Shown: positions 1 to 7,663 of the stretch, piece after piece | Layout of the letters: each line of letters starts with the position of its first letter | Numbering within the stretch: the first letter of the stretch is position 1 | Assembly: GCF_001573155.1 (NCBI RefSeq) | Contig: NZ_JRWG01000001.1 | Coordinates: 124,001-188,000 of the forward strand | Length of the DNA stretch: 64,000 nucleotides | DNA from: Aequorivita aquimaris | GTDB taxonomy: Bacteria; Bacteroidota; Bacteroidia; Flavobacteriales; Flavobacteriaceae | Direction: 5' to 3' | Made by a program: the position numbers and the translations under genes | Notes under the pieces: model-generated | What the model saw: the letters and a program-made list of their open reading frames with translations, nothing else | Database searches by the model: none | Told to the model about the DNA's origin: nothing

Positions 1-1
1 C

Positions 2-268
2 ACCGTAAATGCCAGTACCAACATCTGGAGATGGATCTATGCCTATGCCGATGTAGGTTTGGTCAGCAACAAAAAACGCGGCACAAATGCGGTTTTTGAC
101 AGTGGGGTGCGGGTAAGTCTGGTGGCCGATTATTTTGAGCTTTACTTCCCAATCTATTCAAACTTGGGTTTTGAACCAAATCTGCCCCATTATGATGAAA
201 AAGTTAGGTTTATAATTACTTTGAGCCCAAAAACCCTGTTGGGACTTTTTACGCGAAGATGGTATTAA
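2..268 (+). CDS. C-terminal end of an outer-membrane-type metallopeptidase-like protein (5' partial)
   Basis: An open frame enters from the left edge and stops at 266-268, giving the last 88 residues of a larger protein. The tail alternates hydrophobic and polar residues, with a run YFELYFPIYSNLG followed by an ending LLGLFTRRWY. This looks like the last strands of a beta-barrel with a terminal aromatic residue. I recognise this type of ending from large flavobacterial M1-like (gluzincin) peptidases, but the catalytic part lies outside the window, so the family name is an inference. The internal TTG at 59 is not a real start, because the frame is open upstream of it. Confidence 0.55.
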   Translation, partial: TVNASTNIWRWIYAYADVGLVSNKKRGTNAVFDSGVRVSLVADYFELYFPIYSNLGFEPNLPHYDEKVRFIITLSPKTLLGLFTRRWY

Positions 269-314
269 TGAGAGCCGAAATTTTAAAAACCGGTATTTCA
301 AATAAAATCAAAAA

Positions 315-539
315 ATGCAGCTATTAAATAATTGGCGAATCGTCATCCTCCTTTGCCTAACCTTGGGCTTAGCACCATTTTTGCCCGAACCCCACATTTG
401 GGGCAAAATCAAATGGATTGCAGGCGGCGCCGAAGGCATGCAGGGAGCAGACTGGTTTGATGTCTTGCTCCACGGGTTTCCTTTTATACTTTTGCTTAGA
501 TTGTTGATTGTGAGCGCTCTTCCTTCAAAAAAAGATTGA
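315..539 (+). CDS. Small conserved inner-membrane protein
   Basis: A 74-residue protein with two hydrophobic segments (about residues 8-24 and 52-68) separated by a polar stretch with a WGKIKW motif and a GAEGMQGADWFD segment. It resembles small flavobacterial proteins sometimes labelled 'RND transporter' in databases, but it is far too small to be a transporter, and that label should not be copied. It begins 46 nt after the upstream stop, which suggests co-transcription with the metallopeptidase-like gene. An accessory membrane role is possible. No function is assigned. Confidence 0.6.
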   Translation: MQLLNNWRIVILLCLTLGLAPFLPEPHIWGKIKWIAGGAEGMQGADWFDVLLHGFPFILLLRLLIVSALPSKKD

Positions 540-586
540 AACACAAATCCGCTCTGTTACAAAAACCGCCTGTGGATAACTAAGCG

Positions 587-617
587 TTGCGAAACACCCT
601 CAATTTCGCTATTTTTG
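587..617 (+). promoter_or_regulatory. Bacteroidota-type promoter of the E1 dehydrogenase gene
   Basis: TTG at 587-589, a 20-nt spacer, then TATTTTTG at 610-617, which fits the TTG / TAnnTTTG consensus exactly. Transcription should start near 624, so the real start codon is the ATG at 638 and not the in-frame TTG at 587. Confidence 0.7.
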
Positions 618-637
618 CAAAACTAAAACCCATTGAA

Positions 638-3052
638 ATGCAGACAGACCCAAAGACCAACGGCGAAATTTCCTTTGACGATTTCAAGGAAACAGTTATA
701 AACGATTATAAAATAGCTGTTACCAGCCGTGAATGTAGTCTGTTGGGCCGCCGTGAAGTACTTACAGGGAAGGCAAAGTTTGGGATTTTTGGCGATGGCA
801 AGGAAGTACCGCAACTGGCTTGGGCCAAGGCCTTCCAAAATGGAGATTGGCGCAGTGGTTACTACCGCGACCAAACGTTTATGATGGCCATCGGGAAATT
901 AACTATTGAGCAATTCTTCGCAGGTCTTTATGCCCATACCGATATAAAGGCGGACCCTATGAGCGCGGGAAGGCAGATGGGAGGCCATTTTGCAACCCAC
1001 AGCCTCAATGAAGACGGCAGTTGGAAAAATCTTACCCAACAAAAAAACAGTAGTGCCGATATTTCGCCCACGGCAGGTCAGATGCCAAGATTATTGGGCT
1101 TGGCGCAAGCTTCAAAGATTTTCAGGAATGTAAAAGGGATTGAAAACAAAACCAATTTCTCCATAAACGGAAACGAAGTGGCTTGGGGAACTATCGGTAA
1201 TGCCAGCACCAGCGAAGGGCTGTTTTGGGAAACCATAAATGCCGCGGGCGTGCTCCAAGTACCGATGGTAATGAGCGTTTGGGACGATGAGTACGGAATT
1301 TCAGTCCACGCAAAATACCAAACCACCAAAGAGAATATTTCAGAAATATTAAAAGGATTCCAACGCAATGAGGAAGAGGATGGTTATGAAATTATCCGCG
1401 TGAAAGGTTGGGACTATCCAGAATTGATTGAAGTTTACAACCGTGCCTCTAAGATTGCCCGGGAGGAGCATGTGCCCGTCCTGATCCACGTACAGCAACT
1501 TACCCAGCCCCAGGGCCACAGTACCAGTGGCTCGCACGAACGCTACAAAAGCAAGGACCGTTTGGAGTGGGAGGCAAAATTCGACTGCAACCTGAAAATG
1601 CGCGAATGGATGATTGCCAGTGATATTGCTACCGATGAAGAGCTTTCAGAAATAGAAAAGGAAATAAAAAAGAAAGTACGTGACGGCAAAAAAGCAGCCT
1701 GGGAAGCCTTTGTGGCTCCCCAGAAAAAGGAGCAGCAGGAAGCCGTGGTATTGTTGGGCAACTTAGCCGAGAGCAGCCCAAACAAAAATTTCATTGAAAA
1801 AATAAAGAATGAATTGGCTTCCGAAAAGGAGCCATTGCGTAGAAATATCCTCGCTTCCGCGCGCAAAGCACTGCGCTATGTAGTAGGGGAAAATTCTTCT
1901 GAAAAGAAACAACTTCAGGATTGGATTGAGAATTATTGCGAAACAATCCAGCCCAAATACAGTGCCCATCTTTACAGTGAGGCCAAAGAGAACGCCAAAA
2001 CCATAAAGGAGGTGCTTCCCTCCTACGCAACCGATGCCGAGGAAGTAGATGGCCGCGTCGTGCTTCGCGATAACTTTGACGCTATCTTCAGCAAACACCC
2101 CGATGTATTGATTTTTGGGGAGGACAGTGGTGAAATTGGCGATGTAAACCAAGGCCTGGAAGGCATGCAGGAAAAATACGGCAAGCTACGGGTAGCTGAT
2201 GCCGGAATTCGCGAAGCTACCATTCTCGGCCAGGGAATTGGGATGGCGATGCGCGGTTTGCGACCCATCGCGGAAATTCAGTATTTGGATTACATACTTT
2301 ATGCCCTTCAAATTATGAGTGACGATTTGGTTACCGTTCGATACCGAACCAACGGCACCCAAAAAGCCCCGTTGATTGTCCGCACCCGTGGCCACAGATT
2401 GGAAGGCATTTGGCACAGTGGCTCACAAATGGCAGGTTTGATCCACCTATTGCGCGGAATGTATGTGCTGGTACCTCGCGATATGACCAAGGCCGCAGGT
2501 TTCTACAATACCCTATTGGAAACCGATGAGCCCGCTTTGGTTATAGAATGCTTAAACGGCTATCGTTTAAAGGAAAAAATGCCAAACAATCTCGGCGAGT
2601 TCAAAACCCCAATCGGCGTTGTGGAAACCATTAAGGAAGGAACCGATATTACCTTGGTTTCCTACGGAAGCACCATGAGAATTGTGGAAGAAGCCGCCAA
2701 AGAACTGCAACAGGCAGGTATAGATGCTGAAATTATTGACGTGCAGTCCTTGCTGCCTTTGGATATCAACCACGATATGGTGAAGAGCGTAGCCAAGACC
2801 AACCGACTCCTGGTAATTGACGAGGACGTGCCGGGAGGCGCTTCGGCATACATTTTAAACCATATTATTGAAGTACAGGGCGGGTATAAATTTATGGACA
2901 GCAAACCCCAGACCCTCTCGGCAAAGGACCACCGTCCGCCCTATGGCACCGATGGTGATTACTTCAGCAAACCTTCCGTGGAAGATGTCTATGAAAGGGT
3001 TTACGCCATCATGCACGAGTCAAATCCTTCGGAGTTTCCCAAGTTAAGATAA
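638..3052 (+). CDS. Fused alpha/beta E1 component of a 2-oxoacid dehydrogenase complex
   Basis: An 804-residue thiamine-diphosphate enzyme in which E1-alpha (about residues 20-350) and E1-beta (about 460-800) are fused in one chain. It catalyses oxidative decarboxylation of a 2-oxoacid and transfers the acyl group to lipoyl-E2. The alpha part has the TPP-binding segment GTIGNASTSEGLFWE followed by VWDDEYGISV. The beta part has the pyrimidine-domain run ADAGIREATILGQGIGMAMRGLRPIAEIQY and a C-terminal LLPLD..D transketolase-type domain. Fused E1 proteins of about 800 residues are common in Flavobacteriia, where the substrate is thought to be branched-chain 2-oxoacids (2-oxoisovalerate), possibly also pyruvate. 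The start was chosen from the promoter at 587-617. E2 and E3 genes are not in the window. Confidence 0.9.
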   Translation: MQTDPKTNGEISFDDFKETVINDYKIAVTSRECSLLGRREVLTGKAKFGIFGDGKEVPQLAWAKAFQNGDWRSGYYRDQTFMMAIGKLTIEQFFAGLYAHTDIKADPMSAGRQMGGHFATHSLNEDGSWKNLTQQKNSSADISPTAGQMPRLLGLAQASKIFRNVKGIENKTNFSINGNEVAWGTIGNASTSEGLFWETINAAGVLQVPMVMSVWDDEYGISVHAKYQTTKENISEILKGFQRNEEEDGYEIIRVKGWDYPELIEVYNRASKIAREEHVPVLIHVQQLTQPQGHSTSGSHERYKSKDRLEWEAKFDCNLKMREWMIASDIATDEELSEIEKEIKKKVRDGKKAAWEAFVAPQKKEQQEAVVLLGNLAESSPNKNFIEKIKNELASEKEPLRRNILASARKALRYVVGENSSEKKQLQDWIENYCETIQPKYSAHLYSEAKENAKTIKEVLPSYATDAEEVDGRVVLRDNFDAIFSKHPDVLIFGEDSGEIGDVNQGLEGMQEKYGKLRVADAGIREATILGQGIGMAMRGLRPIAEIQYLDYILYALQIMSDDLVTVRYRTNGTQKAPLIVRTRGHRLEGIWHSGSQMAGLIHLLRGMYVLVPRDMTKAAGFYNTLLETDEPALVIECLNGYRLKEKMPNNLGEFKTPIGVVETIKEGTDITLVSYGSTMRIVEEAAKELQQAGIDAEIIDVQSLLPLDINHDMVKSVAKTNRLLVIDEDVPGGASAYILNHIIEVQGGYKFMDSKPQTLSAKDHRPPYGTDGDYFSKPSVEDVYERVYAIMHESNPSEFPKLR

Positions 3053-3053
3053 C

Positions 3054-3097
3054 GCTAAAGTCCTGTTATACTTTAGCTAGGCTATGTATCTTATAGC
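3054..3097 (+). other. Two short stem-loops after the E1 gene
   Basis: GCTAAAG (3054-3060) pairs with CTTTAGC (3071-3077), and GCTAT (3081-3085) pairs with ATAGC (3093-3097). No T-tract follows either hairpin, so these are not convincing intrinsic terminators. They may protect the 3' end of the E1 transcript. Confidence 0.35.
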
Positions 3098-3118
3098 GTA
3101 ATTTAAAAATATTGCGCC

Positions 3119-3640
3119 ATGAGAAACATTTTTACACTATTGCTGAGTATCATTTTTACCACCGTCGTTACCTCACAGGATGTAAACGACAACATTCGCT
3201 TTATCCCCCAATCACAAGTGCCGCAGCATGTATTGGACCGGCAGGAAACCTTATTTCCTACCAACTTTGTTTCTGAATGGCGAGTACAGGAAATGGACGG
3301 AATGCAGGACGCCCCAAACCTAAGGTACATCGCCAAATTTGAAGACGACGGCCGTCCCGGGTTTTCAGCCTCCTATCTTCCCAGTGGGGTGCTTATTTTC
3401 AATTCAGAATTTATGCCCAGTGAAATAATCCCGGCAGAGGTTCGCCTTAAAATTGACAAGGATTATAAGGACTACAGCATCCGCCACGCAGAATTTATCA
3501 CCTTTTACAATCCAAAACGCGAAATCTACATGGTAAAACTTTTAAAGGATATTGGCGTACAATATGTTTTTTACAACACAGCCGGCAATGAAATCCCCAA
3601 AGATTCGCTCCCATTGGAGATTAAAATTTTGATGAATTAG
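3119..3640 (+). CDS. Secreted PepSY-like (BLIP-like fold) protein
   Basis: A 173-residue protein with an N-terminal signal peptide (MRNIFTLLLSIIFTTVVTSQ). The mature part reads as two alternating alpha/beta units: 'VLDRQETLFPTNFVSEWRVQEM...LRYIAKFEDDGRPGFSASYLPSGVLI' and 'RLKIDKDYKDYSIRHAEFITFY...IYMVKLLKDIGVQYVFYNTAGNEI'. This helix-then-strand pattern is typical of periplasmic PepSY-like domains of Bacteroidota. Such proteins are often peptidase inhibitors or binding proteins, but the partner is unknown here. It starts 66 nt after the E1 gene and has no clear operon relation to it. Confidence 0.65.
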   Translation: MRNIFTLLLSIIFTTVVTSQDVNDNIRFIPQSQVPQHVLDRQETLFPTNFVSEWRVQEMDGMQDAPNLRYIAKFEDDGRPGFSASYLPSGVLIFNSEFMPSEIIPAEVRLKIDKDYKDYSIRHAEFITFYNPKREIYMVKLLKDIGVQYVFYNTAGNEIPKDSLPLEIKILMN

Positions 3641-3733
3641 GTTTGAAGGAATTCACCTTAAAATCACAAAATCCTGCACTTTATCGAATATTCAATAGTT
3701 TCAACTATTAATTACATTTTATTCAATAAATAT

Positions 3734-3765
3734 TTGGAAGTCTGGAATTAATTACTTTAAATTAG
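3734..3765 (+). promoter_or_regulatory. Candidate promoter of the asnB leader
   Basis: TTG at 3734-3736, a 21-nt spacer, then TAAATTAG at 3758-3765 (7 of 8 matches to TAnnTTTG). A start near 3772 would place the leader-peptide ATG about 23 nt into the transcript. Confidence 0.4.
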
Positions 3766-3794
3766 CAATTCAATTCTAAAACTAGAACAGGTTT

Positions 3795-3839
3795 ATGTCT
3801 TTCAACAGTTTAAATAATAATAATAACGAGCTGCCGTAA
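3795..3839 (+). CDS. asn leader peptide (ribosome-mediated attenuator)
   Basis: A 14-codon open frame, MSFNSLNNNNNELP, ending in TAA at 3837-3839. Six of its fourteen residues are asparagine, five of them consecutive (AAT x4, AAC at 3813-3827). It sits 21 nt before a strong intrinsic terminator (3861-3897) and upstream of asnB, whose product makes asparagine. A leader peptide rich in the end-product amino acid, followed by a terminator, is the standard layout of ribosome-mediated attenuation, as in trp, his and thr leaders of other bacteria. Inference: scarce Asn-tRNA stalls ribosomes on the Asn run and prevents the terminator from forming. I could not find a strong antiterminator pairing. 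The best candidate is CTTG at 3846-3849 with CAGG at 3868-3871. Confidence 0.75.
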   Translation: MSFNSLNNNNNELP

Positions 3840-3860
3840 CAAAAACTTGTCGCGATACAT

Positions 3861-3897
3861 AGCCCGTCAGGTTTTTTTCCTGACGGGCTTTTTTTTT
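3861..3897 (+). terminator. Intrinsic terminator of the asn attenuator
   Basis: A perfect 11-bp stem AGCCCGTCAGG (3861-3871) / CCTGACGGGCT (3879-3889) with a seven-T loop, followed by a T-tract to 3897. It lies between the leader peptide and asnB, 122 nt before the asnB ATG. A further small hairpin (CCCCC-AAAA-GGGGG, 3915-3928) follows in the asnB 5' leader, and nothing else is recognisable up to 4018. Confidence 0.85.
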
Positions 3898-4018
3898 GCC
3901 TCTTGTTCCCCTTGCCCCCAAAAGGGGGAAACAGAAACAGAAAATAATATTTGAAGAGATTTTAATAAAAACCAATTATCAAATAACTATAAACTATTAA
4001 CCAAATAACCTATCAATT

Positions 4019-5713
4019 ATGTGTGGAATTGTATGTGCATTCGATTTAAAAAGGCCTTCAGAAGACTTGAGGCCACAGTTACTGACCATGGCAAAATGCC
4101 TTAGGCACCGCGGCCCAGACTGGAGCGGGATATTCAGCAACAAAAAAGCCATTATGGCCCATGAACGCTTGGCCATTGTAGACCCCACTTCGGGGAAACA
4201 GCCTTTATTTTCCGAAGACAAAAAGCTGGTGCTTGCCGCCAATGGCGAAATCTATAACCATATGGAACTGCGCAAGCAATTTGAGGGAAAATACAACTTT
4301 CAAACAAAAAGCGATTGCGAAGTTATCTTAGCGCTCTACAAGGAAAAAGGACCTTCGTTTTTGGATGAACTCAATGGCATCTTCGGCTTTGCCTTATACG
4401 ATGCCGAAAAGAACGAATACCTGATTGCCCGCGACCATATGGGCATTATACCGCTCTATATGGGCTGGGATAAGGACGGAACATTTTACGTTGCCAGCGA
4501 GTTGAAAGCGCTGGAAGGCTACTGTACCAAAATTGAACTTTTCCCTCCCGGCCACTATCTGCACAGCAGCGACGGCAAGTTGAAAAGATGGTGGACCCGC
4601 GACTGGATGAGCTTTGATGCCGTGCAGGAAAACGAGACGAGCATTCAGGATTTGCGCGATGCCCTGGATGCCGCCGTAAAAAGACAGTTGATGAGCGATG
4701 TACCCTATGGTGTACTGCTTTCGGGCGGATTGGACTCTTCCATCACCTCTGCCCTGGCCAAAAAATACGCCGATAAACGTGTGGAAACTGGCGATACCGA
4801 GGGCGCATGGTACCCTCGGCTCCATTCCTTTGCGGTGGGGTTGGTGGGCTCGCCAGATTTGGCTGCCGCCCAAAAAGTAGCGGACCATCTTGGAACCGTG
4901 CACCACGAAATCCATTTTACCATCCAGGAAGGGCTGGACGCAATCCAGGACGTAATCTATCACGTGGAAACCTATGATATTACTACCATTCGCGCCTCCA
5001 CCCCTATGTTTCTTTTGGCCCGTGCCATTAAGGCCATGGGGATAAAAATGGTACTCTCTGGTGAAGGGGCCGACGAGATTTTTGGCGGATACCTCTATTT
5101 TCACAAAGCTCCTTCGGCAAAGGACTTCCACGAGGAAAACGTGCGAAAACTCGACAAACTCCATATGTACGATTGTCTTCGCGCCAATAAATCCCTGGCC
5201 TCTTGGGGTATTGAGGGCCGTGTACCTTTTCTCGACAAAGAGTTTATGGACGTGGCCATGCGCCTTAACCCAAAAGATAAAATGATACTTGCCGGGCAGA
5301 AAGCCCCACAGGACAAACAGGCCATGGAAAAATGGGTGCTTCGCGAAGCCTTTGGCGATATGCTCCCCGCAGAAGTTGCGTGGCGGCAAAAGGAACAATT
5401 TAGCGACGGCGTGGGCTATAGCTGGATAGACTCCCTAAAGGAAATGGTAAACAAAAAAGTTACCGACGACCAAATAGCAAATGCCCATTACCGATTCCCT
5501 ATACAGACCCCAACAAGCAAAGAAGAATTCTATTACCGAACCATTTTTGAGGAACATTTCCCCAGCGATGCCGCGGCACTAACAGTGCCCAGTGTACCCA
5601 GCGTAGCCTGCAGCAGTCAAGTAGCCCTCGATTGGGATGAAAGTTTTAAGAATATGAACGACCCAAGCGGCCGGGCGGTTAAAAATGTACATGCCGATGC
5701 GTATGCGAAGTAG
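4019..5713 (+). CDS. asnB: Asparagine synthase B, glutamine-hydrolysing
   Basis: A 564-residue enzyme that makes asparagine from aspartate, ATP and glutamine. It starts MCGIVCAFD, so Cys2 is the glutaminase nucleophile exposed after Met removal. The N-terminal Ntn glutaminase domain (about 1-185) contains RHRGPDWSG and NGEIYNH. The synthetase domain (about 205-510) has the ATP-pyrophosphatase loop LLSGGLDSS and the later GEGADEIFGGYLYFHKAP segment that closes over the aspartyl-adenylate. Length is close to that of E. coli AsnB (554). The gene is preceded by its own attenuator (leader peptide 3795-3839, terminator 3861-3897), which implies expression according to asparagine supply. It appears to be monocistronic, with a terminator at 5852. 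Confidence 0.95.
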   Translation: MCGIVCAFDLKRPSEDLRPQLLTMAKCLRHRGPDWSGIFSNKKAIMAHERLAIVDPTSGKQPLFSEDKKLVLAANGEIYNHMELRKQFEGKYNFQTKSDCEVILALYKEKGPSFLDELNGIFGFALYDAEKNEYLIARDHMGIIPLYMGWDKDGTFYVASELKALEGYCTKIELFPPGHYLHSSDGKLKRWWTRDWMSFDAVQENETSIQDLRDALDAAVKRQLMSDVPYGVLLSGGLDSSITSALAKKYADKRVETGDTEGAWYPRLHSFAVGLVGSPDLAAAQKVADHLGTVHHEIHFTIQEGLDAIQDVIYHVETYDITTIRASTPMFLLARAIKAMGIKMVLSGEGADEIFGGYLYFHKAPSAKDFHEENVRKLDKLHMYDCLRANKSLASWGIEGRVPFLDKEFMDVAMRLNPKDKMILAGQKAPQDKQAMEKWVLREAFGDMLPAEVAWRQKEQFSDGVGYSWIDSLKEMVNKKVTDDQIANAHYRFPIQTPTSKEEFYYRTIFEEHFPSDAAALTVPSVPSVACSSQVALDWDESFKNMNDPSGRAVKNVHADAYAK

Positions 5714-5851
5714 TGAGGATGTGACTTGGGATGTTAGACGTGAGATTTGAGACGTGAATTTTATTTTTTGCCCATGCAAGAATTTTTTTTTTTGTATATT
5801 TAAACTATCCATAAAATTTGCCATAATTTTAAAATTTAATTAAACATTATG

Positions 5852-5886
5852 ACGCCAGCGATAGTTTTCTTTGCTGGCGTTTTTTA
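5852..5886 (+). terminator. Intrinsic terminator downstream of asnB
   Basis: An 8-bp stem ACGCCAGC (5852-5859) / GCTGGCGT (5873-5880) with a T-rich loop, followed by T6 and an A/T-rich stretch. It lies between the convergent ends of asnB and the cupin gene. The T-tract serves the plus strand. Confidence 0.75.
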
Positions 5887-6321
5887 TTGAACTTTGATGT
5901 TCATATCAAATGCTTCGGCAGTTGCAATTACTTTCTGGACAATTTCGGGAGTATGGGACTTCTCTCGAGCATTTTCTATTTCAGCAGGTATTCCTACGGC
6001 ATCAAAAAATCCTTTAAATCCCTTGGGACTGTGAATATTTATCCACTTACAGGGTAAATTGCTATTATTTGAAAAAGTATGCAGCGTTTTAGGGGGAATG
6101 TCGAGCGACTCTCCCGCTTTAACAATTTTTACTTCACCGTTTACTAAAAATTCCATTTCACCGTCAATTATCAAGAATGATTCCTTGAAGTTGTTGTGAA
6201 AATGCGGTGGAGGTACTTGAATATGTGCGGGAGTTTCTGCCAGCATCAAATCGAAGTCCCCGGATGTCCCGTGGGTGGTTATTTTATGGCCCAATACCCA
6301 TTTAGCAGTTTGATTTTTCAT
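5884..6321 (-). CDS. Cupin-domain protein
   Basis: A 145-residue single-domain cupin. Cupin motif 1 is visible around PPPHFHNNFKESFLIIDGEMEF, with two His and a Glu as probable metal ligands. Motif 2 is around PPKTLHTFSN. Substrate unknown: single-domain cupins include small-molecule dioxygenases, isomerases and ligand sensors. The ATG at 6321 was chosen because the upstream in-frame codons run through the operator region. The gene is divergent from a TetR regulator, and a copy of the putative TetR operator lies directly upstream of its start codon (6326-6341). It is therefore probably the main target of that regulator. Confidence 0.75.
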   Translation of the reverse strand: MKNQTAKWVLGHKITTHGTSGDFDLMLAETPAHIQVPPPHFHNNFKESFLIIDGEMEFLVNGEVKIVKAGESLDIPPKTLHTFSNNSNLPCKWINIHSPKGFKGFFDAVGIPAEIENAREKSHTPEIVQKVIATAEAFDMNIKVQ

Positions 6322-6325
6322 TTTA

Positions 6326-6341
6326 TGAGATTTTTGTCTCA
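6326..6341. promoter_or_regulatory. Putative TetR operator, copy 1
   Basis: Inverted repeat TGAGA-N6-TCTCA (TGAGATTTTTGTCTCA), 4 bp upstream of the cupin start codon. The same element recurs at 6379-6394. Confidence 0.6.
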
Positions 6342-6378
6342 CAAACTTAAAATACAATTTTGAAAAAACCAAGTTTTA

Positions 6379-6394
6379 TGAGATATTTGTCTTA
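6379..6394. promoter_or_regulatory. Putative TetR operator, copy 2
   Basis: TGAGA-N6-TCTTA, in the shared context TTTTATGAGAT.TTTGTCT.A, 53 bp from copy 1. It overlaps the first base of the TetR start codon. One operator over each divergent start is a typical arrangement for autoregulation plus control of the neighbour. Confidence 0.6.
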
Positions 6395-6990
6395 TGAAAA
6401 AGGAATATTTTAAATCCGGTCGGATAAATCAAAAATTAGAAACGAGAAATAAAATATTAAACAGCGCCCAATATTTTCTAAATAGAGGTTTAGAATTTAC
6501 GCTGGAAGATATTGCAAAAGAATGTGGTATTTCAAGGGCTACAGTTTATCGCTATTATTCAAACATTGAAATTTTAGTGAATAAGGCCGCTCTCAATATC
6601 CAAGCAGAAAATCCAGATAAAATTGTTGAAAATATCAAAGAGGATAGTCTTGAGGATAGGATTCTTTACATCCAAAATTATTATAACAAACTGGCCATAG
6701 AACATGAAAGCGCATTTCGAAAATATCTAAGCTCGGTCATAACCTCAAATCCATCAGAAATAAAACGAGGTGCAAGACGCAAAAAAACGCTACAGCTTGC
6801 CTTTGAAAATACATCAATCGATAACAAGGAAAGCGAAAAATTAATAAATCTGTTAACTATTTTAATGGGAATTGAGCCTTTAATAGTCACTAAAGATGTT
6901 GTTGGCCTAAATAATACACAATCGATGGAAATTATGAAATGGGGCGTGCAATTAATTTTGAAAGGTTACTTTGCATCAAAAAAGGAGTAG
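6394..6990 (+). CDS. TetR/AcrR-family transcriptional regulator
   Basis: A 198-residue protein with an N-terminal TetR helix-turn-helix (about residues 18-62): RNKILNSAQYFLNRGLEFTLEDIAKECGISRATVYRYYSN, in which ISRATVYRYY is the recognition helix. The C-terminal helical domain (about 75-195) would bind a ligand and dimerise, and has no sequence clue to its ligand. It is divergent from the cupin gene, with 72 bp between the two start codons and an inverted-repeat operator at each start. The likely role is a ligand-responsive repressor of the cupin gene and of itself. Confidence 0.85.
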   Translation: MKKEYFKSGRINQKLETRNKILNSAQYFLNRGLEFTLEDIAKECGISRATVYRYYSNIEILVNKAALNIQAENPDKIVENIKEDSLEDRILYIQNYYNKLAIEHESAFRKYLSSVITSNPSEIKRGARRKKTLQLAFENTSIDNKESEKLINLLTILMGIEPLIVTKDVVGLNNTQSMEIMKWGVQLILKGYFASKKE

Positions 6991-7158
6991 CAGATTCCCA
7001 ACCTAATCAAGCAACCAGAATTTTCTCGAATTTTTTGCAATTGTCTCATTATCAATATGCTTATTCCCCAAAAAAAAAGATAAAATCAGTTCCATTATAG
7101 AACGTTTTCAAAAAGAAAAAATACGTACCTTTAAGGAAACCATCCAACCGAAAGAGCC

Positions 7159-7554
7159 ATGGGCATGTTTCATTATTACAAATTTCCGGAATCAGAAGTT
7201 TTCATTTTTGATAACTTTATCGTGAATCAATTTGAGGAAGGCGTAACCGTAACTCCGGAGCACAATGATAAGCTCAGAAAAGTTTTGGATGAACATTTTG
7301 CAAACAAAAAGGTAGTATATATTTCCAACAGATACTTTAACTATGCCGTGGATCCGCTCACCTATCTCGAAACCTCCAAAATACACAAACTGATTGCCAT
7401 AGCCATAGTGGCCAAAACTGAACTTGCAAAGTCAAACGCCAGATTGGAAAGCATGTTCTACAAGAAAAAATTTGAAGTATTCGACACACTCAGCGAAGCT
7501 ATGGCCTGGGTACAAAAAGAACTGGTCAATAGTGAAATAGAGAAAGAGAATTAG
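7159..7554 (+). CDS. SpoIIAA/STAS-like small cytoplasmic protein (paralogue of 13963-14367)
   Basis: A 131-residue protein with no signal peptide or membrane segment. It has an alternating beta/alpha pattern, a central 'VVYISNRYFNYAVDPLTYLE' strand-turn-helix and a C-terminal helix. The 13963-14367 product shares the features YISNR...YS(V/I).P..Y, a following AIxxVxxx strand, then 'NA.LE..F.KK.F..FD.L.EA..W'. These are two members of one family, which I recall as SpoIIAA-like/STAS-related in Flavobacteriaceae. Function unknown. A partial -7-like box (TACCTTTA, 7126-7133) precedes the ATG. Confidence 0.6.
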   Translation: MGMFHYYKFPESEVFIFDNFIVNQFEEGVTVTPEHNDKLRKVLDEHFANKKVVYISNRYFNYAVDPLTYLETSKIHKLIAIAIVAKTELAKSNARLESMFYKKKFEVFDTLSEAMAWVQKELVNSEIEKEN

Positions 7555-7663
7555 AATTTAGCGAAATAAACCATCACGTTACTCACCAAGAAACAATCTA
7601 TTCCAGAAACGTTATTCGCCGTTGAGCCACTATCAACTACTCTCCCCACTACCCACTAATAAG

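Noticed and set aside
587-637. N-terminal extension of the E1 gene from TTG 587
   Set aside because: The TTG is the -33 element of a perfect promoter whose -7 box is also inside the extension.
4394-5398. A 334-codon open frame antisense to asnB
   Set aside because: It is a codon-bias shadow of asnB: no family resemblance, rich in His/Arg/Phe, no promoter or start context.
5849-5890. 13-codon mini open frame (MTPAIVFFAGVFY) near 5849
   Set aside because: It is produced by the terminator hairpin itself. No amino-acid bias or downstream co-directional gene makes it a leader.
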